DNA of 64,000 bases, taken from contig NZ_AHCB03000011.1 in NCBI RefSeq assembly GCF_000238335.3, forward strand, positions 62,001 through 126,000, written 5' to 3'. Below are positions 54,314 through 63,370 of this stretch, in pieces. Position 1 is the first letter of the stretch, and each line of letters starts with the position of its first letter. The translations under genes were made by a program, and so were the position numbers. The DNA comes from Pseudoalteromonas marina (GTDB lineage Bacteria; Pseudomonadota; Gammaproteobacteria; Enterobacterales; Alteromonadaceae). The notes beneath the pieces are model-generated. The model made no database searches and was not told the DNA's origin. It saw only the letters and a program-made list of their open reading frames with translations.

Positions 54314-56392
54314 TTAAAAGCTAAACTGTGCAGCCAGTCTTACGTTAGTACCTTCACCTATTGTTACGTTATTTGTTCCGCCACCGGCTAGATAATCTTC
54401 ATCAAATAAGTTTTCTATGTTTAGGCGTAAGTTAACATCGGTTTTGCTTACTTTAAGTTTGTAAGTTGCACCTACATCTACGCGTGTGTAGGCATCTTTA
54501 GTAATCGTGTTGGCACTATCTGCAAAGCGCTCACCTTCGTAAAATGCACCCGCATTAAATGCAATCGCGTCGTTTAATTCGTAACGTGTCCAAAGAGATG
54601 CAGACCATTTAGGGGCATCGGTAGGGCGCTTGCCTTCTAAATCTTCGTCACGCTCGTAATTTGCATCTAAATACATAGTCGATGCCATTACGAATAAACG
54701 GTCAGTTGCCGCACCTTGCGCTGTTAGTTCAACGCCTTTGTGGCGCTGTTCACCAATTTGGTTTGTTTCAGAGATTAAATCACCCACTGGTACATCAAGT
54801 GTTTCTGTAACTAGTGTGCCATTTTTACTAATGTCAAAAAGCGCACCACTTAGCATTAAACGATCATCAAACAATTGCCACTTAACGCCAATTTCTTTTT
54901 GCTCAGAGGTAACGGCGTCAAGCTTCATACCATTATTTATATCGTCTTCGTTTACAAGAGTATCGCTTCCTTGAGGCTCAAAGCCTTCAGAGTAACTCGC
55001 GTATATGGTAGCTGATGCATTAGGGTGATAAAGAACACCTACTTTTGGCACAAACGATTCATTATTTGCATCTTCACGTGTTTGCTTATCGTAGCGACCA
55101 CCAAGCGATAGCTGCCATTGTGGCGAAAACGTGATTAAGTCTTGCACATAAATACCGTAATAGTCGTATTCTGTTTCGCTAATAGTGTCGTCAGTTTTGT
55201 AACTGACAGTTGGACGATTTGGTTCTGCTTGGCCTGCTATAAAATTAAATGAATCAGCTGAGGTGCGACGCTGGCCATAATAATAATCAAGCGAGTTAGC
55301 ACCAATTAATAATTGATGATGAACACCGGCTGTTTCAAATTCACCAATGAAGTCGATAAATGCTGTTTTAAATTGCCAGTCGTCGAATCGGTCGTACGGG
55401 CGAGACTCATAGCTGTCGCCTTCAACATAATTACCCGGCTTACGTGGCGCTGACTCAAAACGTTGGCGCTCAAATGTTTGTTCGTTATAACCAAGCTTTA
55501 CCTGCCAGTTATCGTTTAAAAACACTTTAAAATCTATGCCCGCATTTTCTACCGTTATGTCGGTAAACGCCCAAGACATATCGCGAATAGTTTTATCGTC
55601 GCCAATAACGTTGGCGTTGTCGTCTATCCATGCACCGGTGTCTAAACCTGCTTCGTCGTCTGTGCGGTCGTAATGCACACGTACTAAGGCATTATCACTA
55701 ATGTCGTAATCAACAATAAATGCACCTAAAAAGCGGTCACGCTCGCGGTTTTCACCATTTTGGTATTCGCGCCAGTAATCAACATCTTGCTTAACTAAAA
55801 TACCGCGTGCACGTAAATCTTCTGCATCCGTTAATGCTCCGCTAGCATCAAGCATAAACCGCGTTGAACCGTGTTGATCTACATCTGCACTGGCATTGAA
55901 CAAAGTTTGTGCTGTTGGCTTTTTAGTGACCATATTAATTAGTCCGCCAGGGCCTGATTGACCATATAAAATGCTCGATGGACCTTTAATAACTTCTACT
56001 TGCTGTAAAATTTCAATGGGTTGTTGATAGTGCGACCAGTGCTGATGACCATCGCGTAAGTAACCCGTTGATGAGCTAAGTTCAAAACCACGTAAGTTAA
56101 ATACTTCACGGTTACGTTGTTTAGAACCAGCCGTTAAGCTTGCATCGTTTGAAAGTACTTCACCTAGTGTTGTTGCAAGTTGTTCGTTAATAATAATATC
56201 GCTAATTACAGTCACTGATTGAGCAGTATCAAGTAATGAAGTTGATGTTCTCATTGCACCATTTGCGTTATCTACTTTGTAGTCATTAAAGAAACTTCCT
56301 TTGACTTCAATATGTTCAAGGTCGGTAGAGTTTGCATATGTGTTTGTTGTTATTGTTGCTAATAGTGCGATGTAAAGTGAACTCAGTTTCAT
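54314..56392 (-). CDS. TonB-dependent siderophore receptor
   Basis: A 692-residue outer-membrane receptor from the ATG at 56392 (MKLSSLYIALLATITTNTYA, a signal peptide), preceded by GGAAG; an ATG at 56410 is less well placed. A TonB-box-like IEVKGS follows, then the plug (TVISDIIINEQLATTLGEVLSNDAS; VIKGPSSILYGQSGPGGLINMVTKKP) and a ~22-strand barrel ending in Phe (RLAAQFSF). It imports ferric siderophores using TonB energy; the siderophore, probably a hydroxamate judged by resemblance to ferrichrome-type receptors, is uncertain. A Fur box overlaps its promoter, so it is iron-repressed. Confidence 0.93.
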   Translation of the reverse strand: MKLSSLYIALLATITTNTYANSTDLEHIEVKGSFFNDYKVDNANGAMRTSTSLLDTAQSVTVISDIIINEQLATTLGEVLSNDASLTAGSKQRNREVFNLRGFELSSSTGYLRDGHQHWSHYQQPIEILQQVEVIKGPSSILYGQSGPGGLINMVTKKPTAQTLFNASADVDQHGSTRFMLDASGALTDAEDLRARGILVKQDVDYWREYQNGENRERDRFLGAFIVDYDISDNALVRVHYDRTDDEAGLDTGAWIDDNANVIGDDKTIRDMSWAFTDITVENAGIDFKVFLNDNWQVKLGYNEQTFERQRFESAPRKPGNYVEGDSYESRPYDRFDDWQFKTAFIDFIGEFETAGVHHQLLIGANSLDYYYGQRRTSADSFNFIAGQAEPNRPTVSYKTDDTISETEYDYYGIYVQDLITFSPQWQLSLGGRYDKQTREDANNESFVPKVGVLYHPNASATIYASYSEGFEPQGSDTLVNEDDINNGMKLDAVTSEQKEIGVKWQLFDDRLMLSGALFDISKNGTLVTETLDVPVGDLISETNQIGEQRHKGVELTAQGAATDRLFVMASTMYLDANYERDEDLEGKRPTDAPKWSASLWTRYELNDAIAFNAGAFYEGERFADSANTITKDAYTRVDVGATYKLKVSKTDVNLRLNIENLFDEDYLAGGGTNNVTIGEGTNVRLAAQFSF

Positions 56393-56434
56393 TTGATGCT
56401 TCCAGCTCAATATGTGAATAAAAAGTGAAGCGCA

Positions 56435-56463
56435 ATCTTAATGCAAATAAATATCATTTGCAA
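56435..56463 (-). promoter_or_regulatory. Promoter of the TonB receptor gene
   Basis: On the minus strand, TTGCAA (56458-56463) and TAAGAT (56435-56440) are separated by exactly 17 bases, a good sigma-70 layout 42-71 bases before the start codon. Confidence 0.7.
56442..56462. promoter_or_regulatory. Fur box
   Basis: A 21-bp dyad (TGCAAAT, 7 bases, ATTTGCA) containing ATATCATTTGCA closely resembles gammaproteobacterial Fur sites. It fills the spacer between the -35 and -10 boxes of the siderophore-receptor promoter. Confidence 0.85.
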
Positions 56464-56577
56464 TGTGTTTTTATTAACAATATTTTATAATGTGTTTGCT
56501 AATGGTTGCCAATAACGAATTCTGCTATTATTAGCGGCATATTTAGTGGGACTTTATCCTGCGTTATTTTTACTGCT

Positions 56578-57978
56578 ATGGAATTTACTGTGACTTCAAC
56601 TGCTTTTTCATCTTTGGCTTTACCAGCTGGACTTGTTGATAATTTATCGACGCTTGGCTACGCCCACATGACACCTGTACAGGCGCAAAGTTTGCCACCT
56701 GTACTTGAAGGTAAAGACATCATTGCTCAGGCAAAAACCGGCTCAGGTAAAACGGCTGCGTTTAGTTTAGGTGTGCTTGCTAAATTAAACGTAAAACGTT
56801 TTAGAATTCAATCGCTAGTTTTATGTCCAACACGTGAACTTGCTGAACAAGTGGCTGTTGAAATGCGTAAGCTTGCGCGTGGTATCCATAATATTAAAAT
56901 ATTAACGCTATGTGGTGGTGTATCAATTGGCCCGCAAATTGGGTCGCTTGAACACGGTGCACACATCATTGTTGGTACACCAGGGCGCGTAGATGACCAT
57001 ATTCGCAAAGGGACTTTACGGTTAGACGATGTAGAAACATTAGTACTAGACGAAGCCGATCAAATGCTTGATATGGGCTTTCAAGATACCCTTGATGCGA
57101 TTATTGAATGTATTCCACAAAACCGCCAAACGCTTTTGTTTAGTGCTACTTTTCCACGCGCAATCGAAGCGATAGCAAAGCGTGTACTTAGTAACCCAGA
57201 AATGATTAAAGTAGAAGAAGAGCAAGAAAAAAGTACAATAAAACAATACTTCTACAAAATGGATAACAATAAACAGCGCTATCCAACACTTAAGTTACTA
57301 TTACTTAAATTTACACCACAAAGTTGTGTTGTGTTTTGTAACACCAAGGTAGAAACGCAGCAAGTATGCGACGAATTAGCCGATGAAGGTTTCAGCGCCG
57401 TGGCATTGCATGGTGATTTAGAACAACGTGACCGTGAGCGCACTCTGATTCATTTTGCTAATAAAAGTGCGTCTATTTTAGTCGCGACAGACGTTGCCGC
57501 ACGTGGTTTAGATATTGACGATATGGACATGGTAATCAACTACCATTTAGCGCATGACCCGCAAACGCACGTTCACCGAGTTGGGCGAACAGGCCGCGCG
57601 GGTAAAAAAGGGATTGCTTGCTCAATTTATGGTGATGCAGAGCAATTCAAAGTAGCGCAAATTGGTGATCACTATGAGCGCGACTTTGAGCCAGAGCCAA
57701 TGCCTTCATATAATTTGTTGGACAAACCACCGTACAAACCAGAAATGGTCACTCTGATGATAGATTCAGGTAAAAAGCAAAAAGTGCGTGCTGGTGATAT
57801 TTTAGGTGCGTTAACAGGTAAAGACGGTATTGCTGGGCGTCAAGTAGGTAAAATTAATGTTCTTGATAACGTCGCATTTGTAGCTGTTGAACGTAATGCG
57901 TCTAAACCGGCACTTCGTAAATTAACCGAAGGTAATATAAAAGGGCGCAAAATTCGTGCTCGTCGCCTAACGCGTTAA
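56578..57978 (+). CDS. dbpA: ATP-dependent RNA helicase DbpA
   Basis: A 466-residue DEAD-box helicase from the ATG at 56578 (MEFTVTSTAFSSLALPAGLV); the longer frame from 56506 runs through the intergenic region. Motifs: Q (TPVQAQSLP), I (AKTGSGKTAAF), Ia (PTRELAEQV), II (DEAD in VLDEADQML), III (SATF), V (ATDVAARGLDI), VI (HRVGRTGRAGKKG). The C-terminal RNA-binding domain (about 390-466, VTLMIDSGKKQKVRAGDILGALTGKDG...RRLTR) is the part that anchors DbpA to hairpin 92 of 23S rRNA. It acts in 50S ribosome assembly. Divergent from the siderophore receptor. Confidence 0.93.
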   Translation: MEFTVTSTAFSSLALPAGLVDNLSTLGYAHMTPVQAQSLPPVLEGKDIIAQAKTGSGKTAAFSLGVLAKLNVKRFRIQSLVLCPTRELAEQVAVEMRKLARGIHNIKILTLCGGVSIGPQIGSLEHGAHIIVGTPGRVDDHIRKGTLRLDDVETLVLDEADQMLDMGFQDTLDAIIECIPQNRQTLLFSATFPRAIEAIAKRVLSNPEMIKVEEEQEKSTIKQYFYKMDNNKQRYPTLKLLLLKFTPQSCVVFCNTKVETQQVCDELADEGFSAVALHGDLEQRDRERTLIHFANKSASILVATDVAARGLDIDDMDMVINYHLAHDPQTHVHRVGRTGRAGKKGIACSIYGDAEQFKVAQIGDHYERDFEPEPMPSYNLLDKPPYKPEMVTLMIDSGKKQKVRAGDILGALTGKDGIAGRQVGKINVLDNVAFVAVERNASKPALRKLTEGNIKGRKIRARRLTR

Positions 57979-57983
57979 TCAAT

Positions 57984-58559
57984 TTATGAGCGAGCAGCCG
58001 GTTTAAGCTGCTCGTACTCTACTTTTATTTGCTTGAATGCATTCTCGCAGCCAGTAGGTTTGTCTGGGTGGTGCGCCAGTGCAAGCTGTCGCCAACGTTT
58101 TTGTAGTTCTTTAAGCGAAAAATCATTTGTTAGCTGCCACTTTGCCAACAGTGCGTCAAAGTGATCTTCTGTTAAAGCTGACGCGCTATTTACCTTCTTA
58201 AACTTTAGCCAAAAACTTGTGAGTAGCTCATTAATTTGCTCTTCGCTTGCTTCGTAATTCCCCCAGTCTAAATAATAATCTTTTAAGTTTGATTTAACCG
58301 TTGCAGGGCTTTCTATGTCTGTTTCAATAAGTTCTATATGAAGTGTTGATATTAAGAGGCTTTTAGGGTGAAGTTGTTCCTTTAGTTGATACAATGCATT
58401 CATAATTAAAAAATTACGCTTAAATAAATCACGTTCAGGGTTTTTATCAAGTGGCTTAATTGCGCCACAATTAATAAGCTCAGCTGCTAGGATATGAACT
58501 TGCCACACTTTTTGGGTTAATATTAAGTCAAATATTCGGTCAATCAGTGGGTTAAGCAT
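57984..58559 (-). CDS. DnaJ-related protein with C-terminal J domain
   Basis: A 191-residue cytosolic protein: an N-terminal DNAJ_related domain (about 1-115, NPLIDRIFDLILTQKVWQVHILAAELIN) and a C-terminal J domain (about 130-190) with the HPD motif in LALAHHPDKPTG. The J domain at the C-terminus is the reverse of DnaJ. It should stimulate an Hsp70 ATPase; its client is unknown. Convergent with dbpA, five bases between stops. Confidence 0.88.
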   Translation of the reverse strand: MLNPLIDRIFDLILTQKVWQVHILAAELINCGAIKPLDKNPERDLFKRNFLIMNALYQLKEQLHPKSLLISTLHIELIETDIESPATVKSNLKDYYLDWGNYEASEEQINELLTSFWLKFKKVNSASALTEDHFDALLAKWQLTNDFSLKELQKRWRQLALAHHPDKPTGCENAFKQIKVEYEQLKPAARS

Positions 58560-58635
58560 TGTTTAGGTCCTAGTATTTAGTGTATCTTCAGTACAGATTA
58601 CATTGTTATACGTAACAATTTGAAGGATTAAAATT

Positions 58636-61446
58636 ATGCATGGCAAGCTCAAGTGCCTCTTATTCATTGTATGCAGTTTGTTCTATTTGCCAAGTTATGC
58701 TCAAAAATCAGAACCATTATTAGAAGAGTTTAAACAACAACAACAATGGGATGCAAAGCTTGAATTAGGTAACGCCTTACTTAATAACCAACGTATTACA
58801 ACTCAAAGTCGTGCTGTAATATATGCAGGCCTTGCCGATACTGCGCTGTCGAGCGGCCACTATAGTGATGCTTTTAATTACTTTAAATCATTAGAGCAAG
58901 AAACTTCTGGATCACTTCTTCCTAGCGAGCACTTTCGTGCGATTAAAATGCAAGGTGTTGCACTTTTTTATCAAGGCTTGTTTAAACAAGCAATTACTCA
59001 ATATACCCGTGCACTTGATATTGCAAAAATTAATAACCAACCATTAGAGCAAGCAAATTTATTGAATAATATAGGTTTGGTTTATTTTAATATGCATAAA
59101 TTGGTAGCAACGCTTGATTATTATTTAAAAGCAAAAGAAATTTACGAAAAAGTAGGCAGTGAACAAGATAAAAGCGATATTTTACTTAATATAGCAGGCG
59201 TTTATATACGCTTATCTCGTTATGAAAATGCCATGAGTATTTATCAAGATGTGTTAAAAATTTTTCGCAAGTTAGATGATAATTTGGGTATTGCTTTGGT
59301 GCATAACAATATGGGGGTGGTTTATTTTGAAAGTAATCAGCTAGATTTAGCGATGCATTACTACCAATTAGCAACCCGTTATTACCTATCTGTCAATAAT
59401 GTCAATAAGTTAGCTACTCAGTATACTAACCTTGCAAACGTCAATATTATTCTTAATAAAGTAGAACTAGCGTATGAACAAGCGCAATTAGCGATAGAGT
59501 ACTCACTTAAAATTGATAATAAAAACTTAGAGCTCACTGCACTGCAAACTCTCGCAAAAGTCCAGCTTGTAAGGGGAATGTTAGATGAGGCAAAAGCGAA
59601 CATTGAACGCGTTTTTGAATTACTTGAAGAGCATAGTAATGATCGCATTATGCGAGATGGACTTGGCACCCATGCTTTGATTGAGGCAAGTAGGGGGAAC
59701 TACGAAAATGCAATGCAGTTGCATGAAAAGTACAATAACGAACTACGCAAATTAAGAAGTGAATCTATTGTTAAAGCCTTAGCAGTATTAGAAAGACAGT
59801 TTAAAGCCACACAATTAAATCAAGAAATTAAAGAGCTGAAACAAGACCGTAAATTACAAGAACTAAAAATGCATCAGCGTTCGCAGTTAACGGTGTTTAT
59901 TTTTGTACTGTTATTTTTAGTCATAGTGACAGGGGTTGCTTTATACCGACGCGGCGCAGAAAAACGGGCAAAGCAATATTTAGCTGAGCAAGTGGCGCAA
60001 CGCACAGCAGAGCTTCAAGCTGTTGCCCAAGAGTTAAGAGCAGCTAATGATGTTAAAAGTCAATTTTTGGCTAATGTTAGCCATGAAATAAGAACACCAT
60101 TAACGGCGATTCTCGGACAAACAGACGACTTAATGAATGGTTTATACGAGCCTGAACAGCTAAAAGATGAGTTAGCTATTATTCAGCGGCACAGTAACCA
60201 TTTAAAAAGTTTGATCAACGATGTACTTGATTTAAGTAAAATAGAAGCGAATAGGTTAGAACTTAATGTTTCTTGTTTTGACATGGTTCAACTGGTTAAC
60301 GATGTGCACGCAATGTTTAACCCTCAGGCAAAAGCAAAAAATCTCAGGCTTGTGCTTGAAAATAAGGTGGGCGATGAGTTTTACACCCGCCTTGATATAA
60401 TGCGAGTAAAACAAATTCTCATTAATTTGTGTGCAAATGCAATTAAGTTTACCCAATCAGGGCAGGTATTAATTGCATTAAATAAAACAGATCAGGGTAT
60501 TGTACTGATTGTTAAAGATACCGGTATAGGTATGAACTCATCGCAATTAAAGCTCATTTTTGAATACTTTAGCCAAGCAGATAACAGTATTAGCCGACGT
60601 TTTGGTGGTACAGGTTTGGGGCTTAGTTTATCACAGCAGCTCGCTTCTATGATGGGCGGGTATATTAGCGTGCAAAGTGAATATAAAAAAGGAAGTCAAT
60701 TTTCGTTCTTTTTACCTTGTGCGCAAGTTTCTAGTGATCAAAGCGATATTGGGCAAATAGAGCAAAATAAAGTGCAACTAAGCGGTACTGTCCTGTTTGC
60801 AGAGGATCATGCAGATAACCGTAGGTTTATTAGCCGTTACTTGCGTTCACTAGGGCTTGATGTAATTGCGGTAGAAAACGGTGAGCAAGCTGTAGAGCGT
60901 TGCTTACAAGACTACCCAGATCTTGTATTACTCGACATTCAAATGCCTATAATGGATGGACGAGCGGCCTTTGAGCTATTGAAAAAATGTGGTTTTCAAC
61001 GGCCAATTTTTGCGCTCACTGCAAACGCAATGAGTCACGAAATTGACGACTATCTTACATTAGGGTTTAACGGTTACCTTGCAAAGCCATTGGATAAAGA
61101 CTTATTTTATAAAACCTTGTCAGAAAATTTAGACCAAGTTCATTCGGACGAACCTAATGTACCAAGTGAGATAGATATTAGTGATTTAGTAATAAGTTTT
61201 AAACAAAGTTTTGGTTTAGAAAGCGAAAATATTACACAGCATTTTCTAAGTGAAGACTTTGACGCTTTGCAAAAAGATAGCCACCGAATATTAGGTGCAG
61301 CACAAATGTTCGCCTTAGAGGAAATAGCTTCAGCTGCGAAAAATTTAGACAGCGCCTTATTGCAAAAAGGCGAAAAAGATATGAAATATATTAATCAGCT
61401 TGTGTCAGAGCTCCAGGCTGTATTACACAAATACAATGAAACGTAA
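58636..61446 (+). CDS. TPR-sensor hybrid histidine kinase with receiver and Hpt domains
   Basis: A 936-residue tripartite kinase. Signal peptide (about 1-22), a periplasmic array of TPR repeats (about 40-380; LLNNIGLVYFNMHKLVATLDYYLKAKEI, LVHNNMGVVYFESNQLDLAMHYYQLA), coiled coil, one TM (about 418-435), second coiled coil, HisKA with His483 (NVSHEIRTPLTAILG), HATPase_c (NLCANAIKFT, DTGIGM, GGTGLGLSL), receiver with Asp767 (LLDIQMPIMDG) and a short C-terminal Hpt-like domain with His883 (DSHRILGAAQMFALEEI). The complete His-Asp-His relay lets it pass phosphate to a separate response regulator, not found nearby. Extracytoplasmic TPRs suggest it senses a protein or peptide (inference). Confidence 0.9.
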   Translation: MHGKLKCLLFIVCSLFYLPSYAQKSEPLLEEFKQQQQWDAKLELGNALLNNQRITTQSRAVIYAGLADTALSSGHYSDAFNYFKSLEQETSGSLLPSEHFRAIKMQGVALFYQGLFKQAITQYTRALDIAKINNQPLEQANLLNNIGLVYFNMHKLVATLDYYLKAKEIYEKVGSEQDKSDILLNIAGVYIRLSRYENAMSIYQDVLKIFRKLDDNLGIALVHNNMGVVYFESNQLDLAMHYYQLATRYYLSVNNVNKLATQYTNLANVNIILNKVELAYEQAQLAIEYSLKIDNKNLELTALQTLAKVQLVRGMLDEAKANIERVFELLEEHSNDRIMRDGLGTHALIEASRGNYENAMQLHEKYNNELRKLRSESIVKALAVLERQFKATQLNQEIKELKQDRKLQELKMHQRSQLTVFIFVLLFLVIVTGVALYRRGAEKRAKQYLAEQVAQRTAELQAVAQELRAANDVKSQFLANVSHEIRTPLTAILGQTDDLMNGLYEPEQLKDELAIIQRHSNHLKSLINDVLDLSKIEANRLELNVSCFDMVQLVNDVHAMFNPQAKAKNLRLVLENKVGDEFYTRLDIMRVKQILINLCANAIKFTQSGQVLIALNKTDQGIVLIVKDTGIGMNSSQLKLIFEYFSQADNSISRRFGGTGLGLSLSQQLASMMGGYISVQSEYKKGSQFSFFLPCAQVSSDQSDIGQIEQNKVQLSGTVLFAEDHADNRRFISRYLRSLGLDVIAVENGEQAVERCLQDYPDLVLLDIQMPIMDGRAAFELLKKCGFQRPIFALTANAMSHEIDDYLTLGFNGYLAKPLDKDLFYKTLSENLDQVHSDEPNVPSEIDISDLVISFKQSFGLESENITQHFLSEDFDALQKDSHRILGAAQMFALEEIASAAKNLDSALLQKGEKDMKYINQLVSELQAVLHKYNET

Positions 61447-61466
61447 GTACACATTATAACAAATAT

Positions 61467-61493
61467 AAAAAAAGCGCCTAGGGCGCTTTTTTT
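61467..61493. terminator. Bidirectional terminator between the hybrid kinase and rho
   Basis: AAAAAAAGCGCC, TA and GGGCGCTTTTTTT form a strong palindrome with a T-run on each strand between convergent genes. Confidence 0.93.
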
Positions 61494-61510
61494 ATGTTAC
61501 TTAAATACGT

Positions 61511-62770
61511 TTATTGGCGTTTCATCGAATCAAAAAACTCATCATTGGTTTTACTCATTGATAGTTTATCGATTAAAAATTCCATGGCGTCAATCTCTGA
61601 CATTTCATGAACAATTTTACGTAAAATCCATAGCTTTTGCAGCTCATCTGGCTTAGTAAGTAGTTCTTCACGGCGAGTACCAGAGCGGTTAAAGTCGATA
61701 GCTGGGAATACACGTCTTTCCGCAATTTTGCGGTTAAGGTGTAATTCCATGTTACCAGTACCTTTAAATTCTTCGTAGATAACTTCATCCATTTTAGAGC
61801 CAGTATCGATAAGTGCAGTGGCTATAATTGTTAAGCTACCACCTTCTTCAACGTTACGTGCGGCACCGAAGAAACGCTTAGGTTTGTGTAGTGCATTAGC
61901 GTCAACACCACCGGTAAGTACTTTACCTGATGAAGGAATAACGGTGTTGTAAGCACGTGCTAAACGCGTGATTGAATCAAGTAAAATAACAACGTCTTTT
62001 TTATGCTCAACTAAACGTTTTGCTTTTTCGATAACCATTTCGGCAACTTGTACGTGACGAGATGCAGGCTCATCAAACGTTGATGCAATAACTTCACCTT
62101 TAACAAGGCGTTGCATTTCAGTTACTTCCTCAGGACGTTCGTCAATTAGTAAAACCATTAACGTTACATCAGGATGATTATGCGTAATTGATTGTGCAAT
62201 GTTTTGCAGTAGCATTGTTTTACCCGCTTTTGGCGGTGCTACTAATAAACCACGTTGGCCACGGCCAATTGGTGATGCTAAATCAAGTACACGAGCAGTG
62301 ATATCTTCTTTACTACCGTTACCACGTTCCATGCGGAAACGTTCGTTTGCATGTAGTGGCGTTAAGTTTTCAAAAAGAATTTTGGTGCGAGAATTTTCAG
62401 GTTTATCAAAGTTAACTTCGTTTACTTTAAGTAATGCAAAGTAACGTTCACCATCTTTTGGTGGACGAATAAGGCCTGAAATTGAGTCGCCAGTACGCAT
62501 ACTGAAGCGGCGAATTTGGCTCGGTGATACATAAATGTCATCTGGGCCAGCTAAGTAAGAAGCTTCTGATGATCTTAAAAAGCCAAAACCATCTTGCAAA
62601 ATCTCAAGCACACCACCGCCGAAGATATTTTCTCCGCCTTTGGCATGGGATTTTAATATGGTAAAAATGATATCTTGCTTTCTTAAGCGGGCTACGTTTT
62701 CGAGCCCCATGGACTCAGCTAAGTTTACAAGTTCTTTTATAGACTTGTCTTTTAATTCGCGTAAATGCAT
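61511..62770 (-). CDS. rho: Transcription termination factor Rho
   Basis: A 419-residue hexameric RNA helicase, the same length as in E. coli. The N-terminal domain ([24 protein letters not shown]), the RNA-binding cold-shock fold ([37 protein letters not shown]), Walker A ([12 protein letters not shown]), Walker B ([15 protein letters not shown]), Q loop and R loop ([31 protein letters not shown]) are intact. It ends untranslated transcripts. The 182-bp leader between trxA and rho may hold its autoregulation; it contains a small hairpin (62877-62896). Confidence 0.98.
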   Translation of the reverse strand: MHLRELKDKSIKELVNLAESMGLENVARLRKQDIIFTILKSHAKGGENIFGGGVLEILQDGFGFLRSSEASYLAGPDDIYVSPSQIRRFSMRTGDSISGLIRPPKDGERYFALLKVNEVNFDKPENSRTKILFENLTPLHANERFRMERGNGSKEDITARVLDLASPIGRGQRGLLVAPPKAGKTMLLQNIAQSITHNHPDVTLMVLLIDERPEEVTEMQRLVKGEVIASTFDEPASRHVQVAEMVIEKAKRLVEHKKDVVILLDSITRLARAYNTVIPSSGKVLTGGVDANALHKPKRFFGAARNVEEGGSLTIIATALIDTGSKMDEVIYEEFKGTGNMELHLNRKIAERRVFPAIDFNRSGTRREELLTKPDELQKLWILRKIVHEMSEIDAMEFLIDKLSMSKTNDEFFDSMKRQ

Positions 62771-62876
62771 ATTGGTGGGTTCTTTATTACAATTGTCATA
62801 CTCAAAGTCGCTTTGATCGTTGAGTGAGGTTGGTTGAATATAACTAAGGATTAGTTGGCTTTATAAACTAGCAGTT

Positions 62877-62896
62877 CACTGGCATAGCGTCCAGTG
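62877..62896 (-). other. Small hairpin in the rho leader
   Basis: CACTGG and CCAGTG pair around an 8-base loop, about 107 bases before the rho start. rho is autoregulated through its leader in E. coli; whether this hairpin takes part is unknown. Confidence 0.45.
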
Positions 62897-62914
62897 TTTA
62901 TACAAAATAAATTC

Positions 62915-62940
62915 AAAAAAAGGGCAAAAAGCCCTTTTTT
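62915..62940. terminator. Terminator of trxA
   Basis: A-run plus GGGC, a 5-A loop, GCCC and T-run, 13 bases after the trxA stop. It separates trxA from rho. Confidence 0.88.
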
Positions 62941-62952
62941 AGTTCTAGTCTA

Positions 62953-63279
62953 TTAGATGTTGTTATCTAAAAACTCGATAAGCTGTGTTTTTGAAAGTGC
63001 ACCAACTTTAGTTGCAGCAACTTGGCCATCTTTAAAAAGAAGCAAAGTAGGGATGCCGCGAATACCAAATTTAGGCGGAGTGCCAGCATTTTGGTCAATA
63101 TTAAGTTTAGCAACAGCAACACGACCGTCGTATTCATCAGCAACTTCATTAAGGATAGGGGCGATCATTTTACAAGGTCCGCACCATTCAGCCCAGAAGT
63201 CTACTAGTACAGGCTTGTCTGATTGTAATACGTCAGCTTCAAAGCTATCGTCAGTAATTTGGATTATTTTCTCGCTCAT
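62953..63279 (-). CDS. trxA: Thioredoxin 1
   Basis: A 108-residue cytosolic dithiol reductase. The active site Trp32-Cys33-Gly-Pro-Cys36 ([14 protein letters not shown]) and the cis-Pro loop ([11 protein letters not shown]) are present, and DNNI closes the last helix. It reduces protein disulfides, ribonucleotide reductase and others with NADPH via thioredoxin reductase. It precedes rho and is divergent from rhlB, as in E. coli. Confidence 0.98.
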   Translation of the reverse strand: MSEKIIQITDDSFEADVLQSDKPVLVDFWAEWCGPCKMIAPILNEVADEYDGRVAVAKLNIDQNAGTPPKFGIRGIPTLLLFKDGQVAATKVGALSKTQLIEFLDNNI

Positions 63280-63370
63280 TGCGCTCTCCGATTTAGTTAG
63301 GCGAAATATTTAGTGCGTATTTAAACACTCTTGTTTCTTATTGCAAGTTTAAACGTTATGCTTAAACGCT

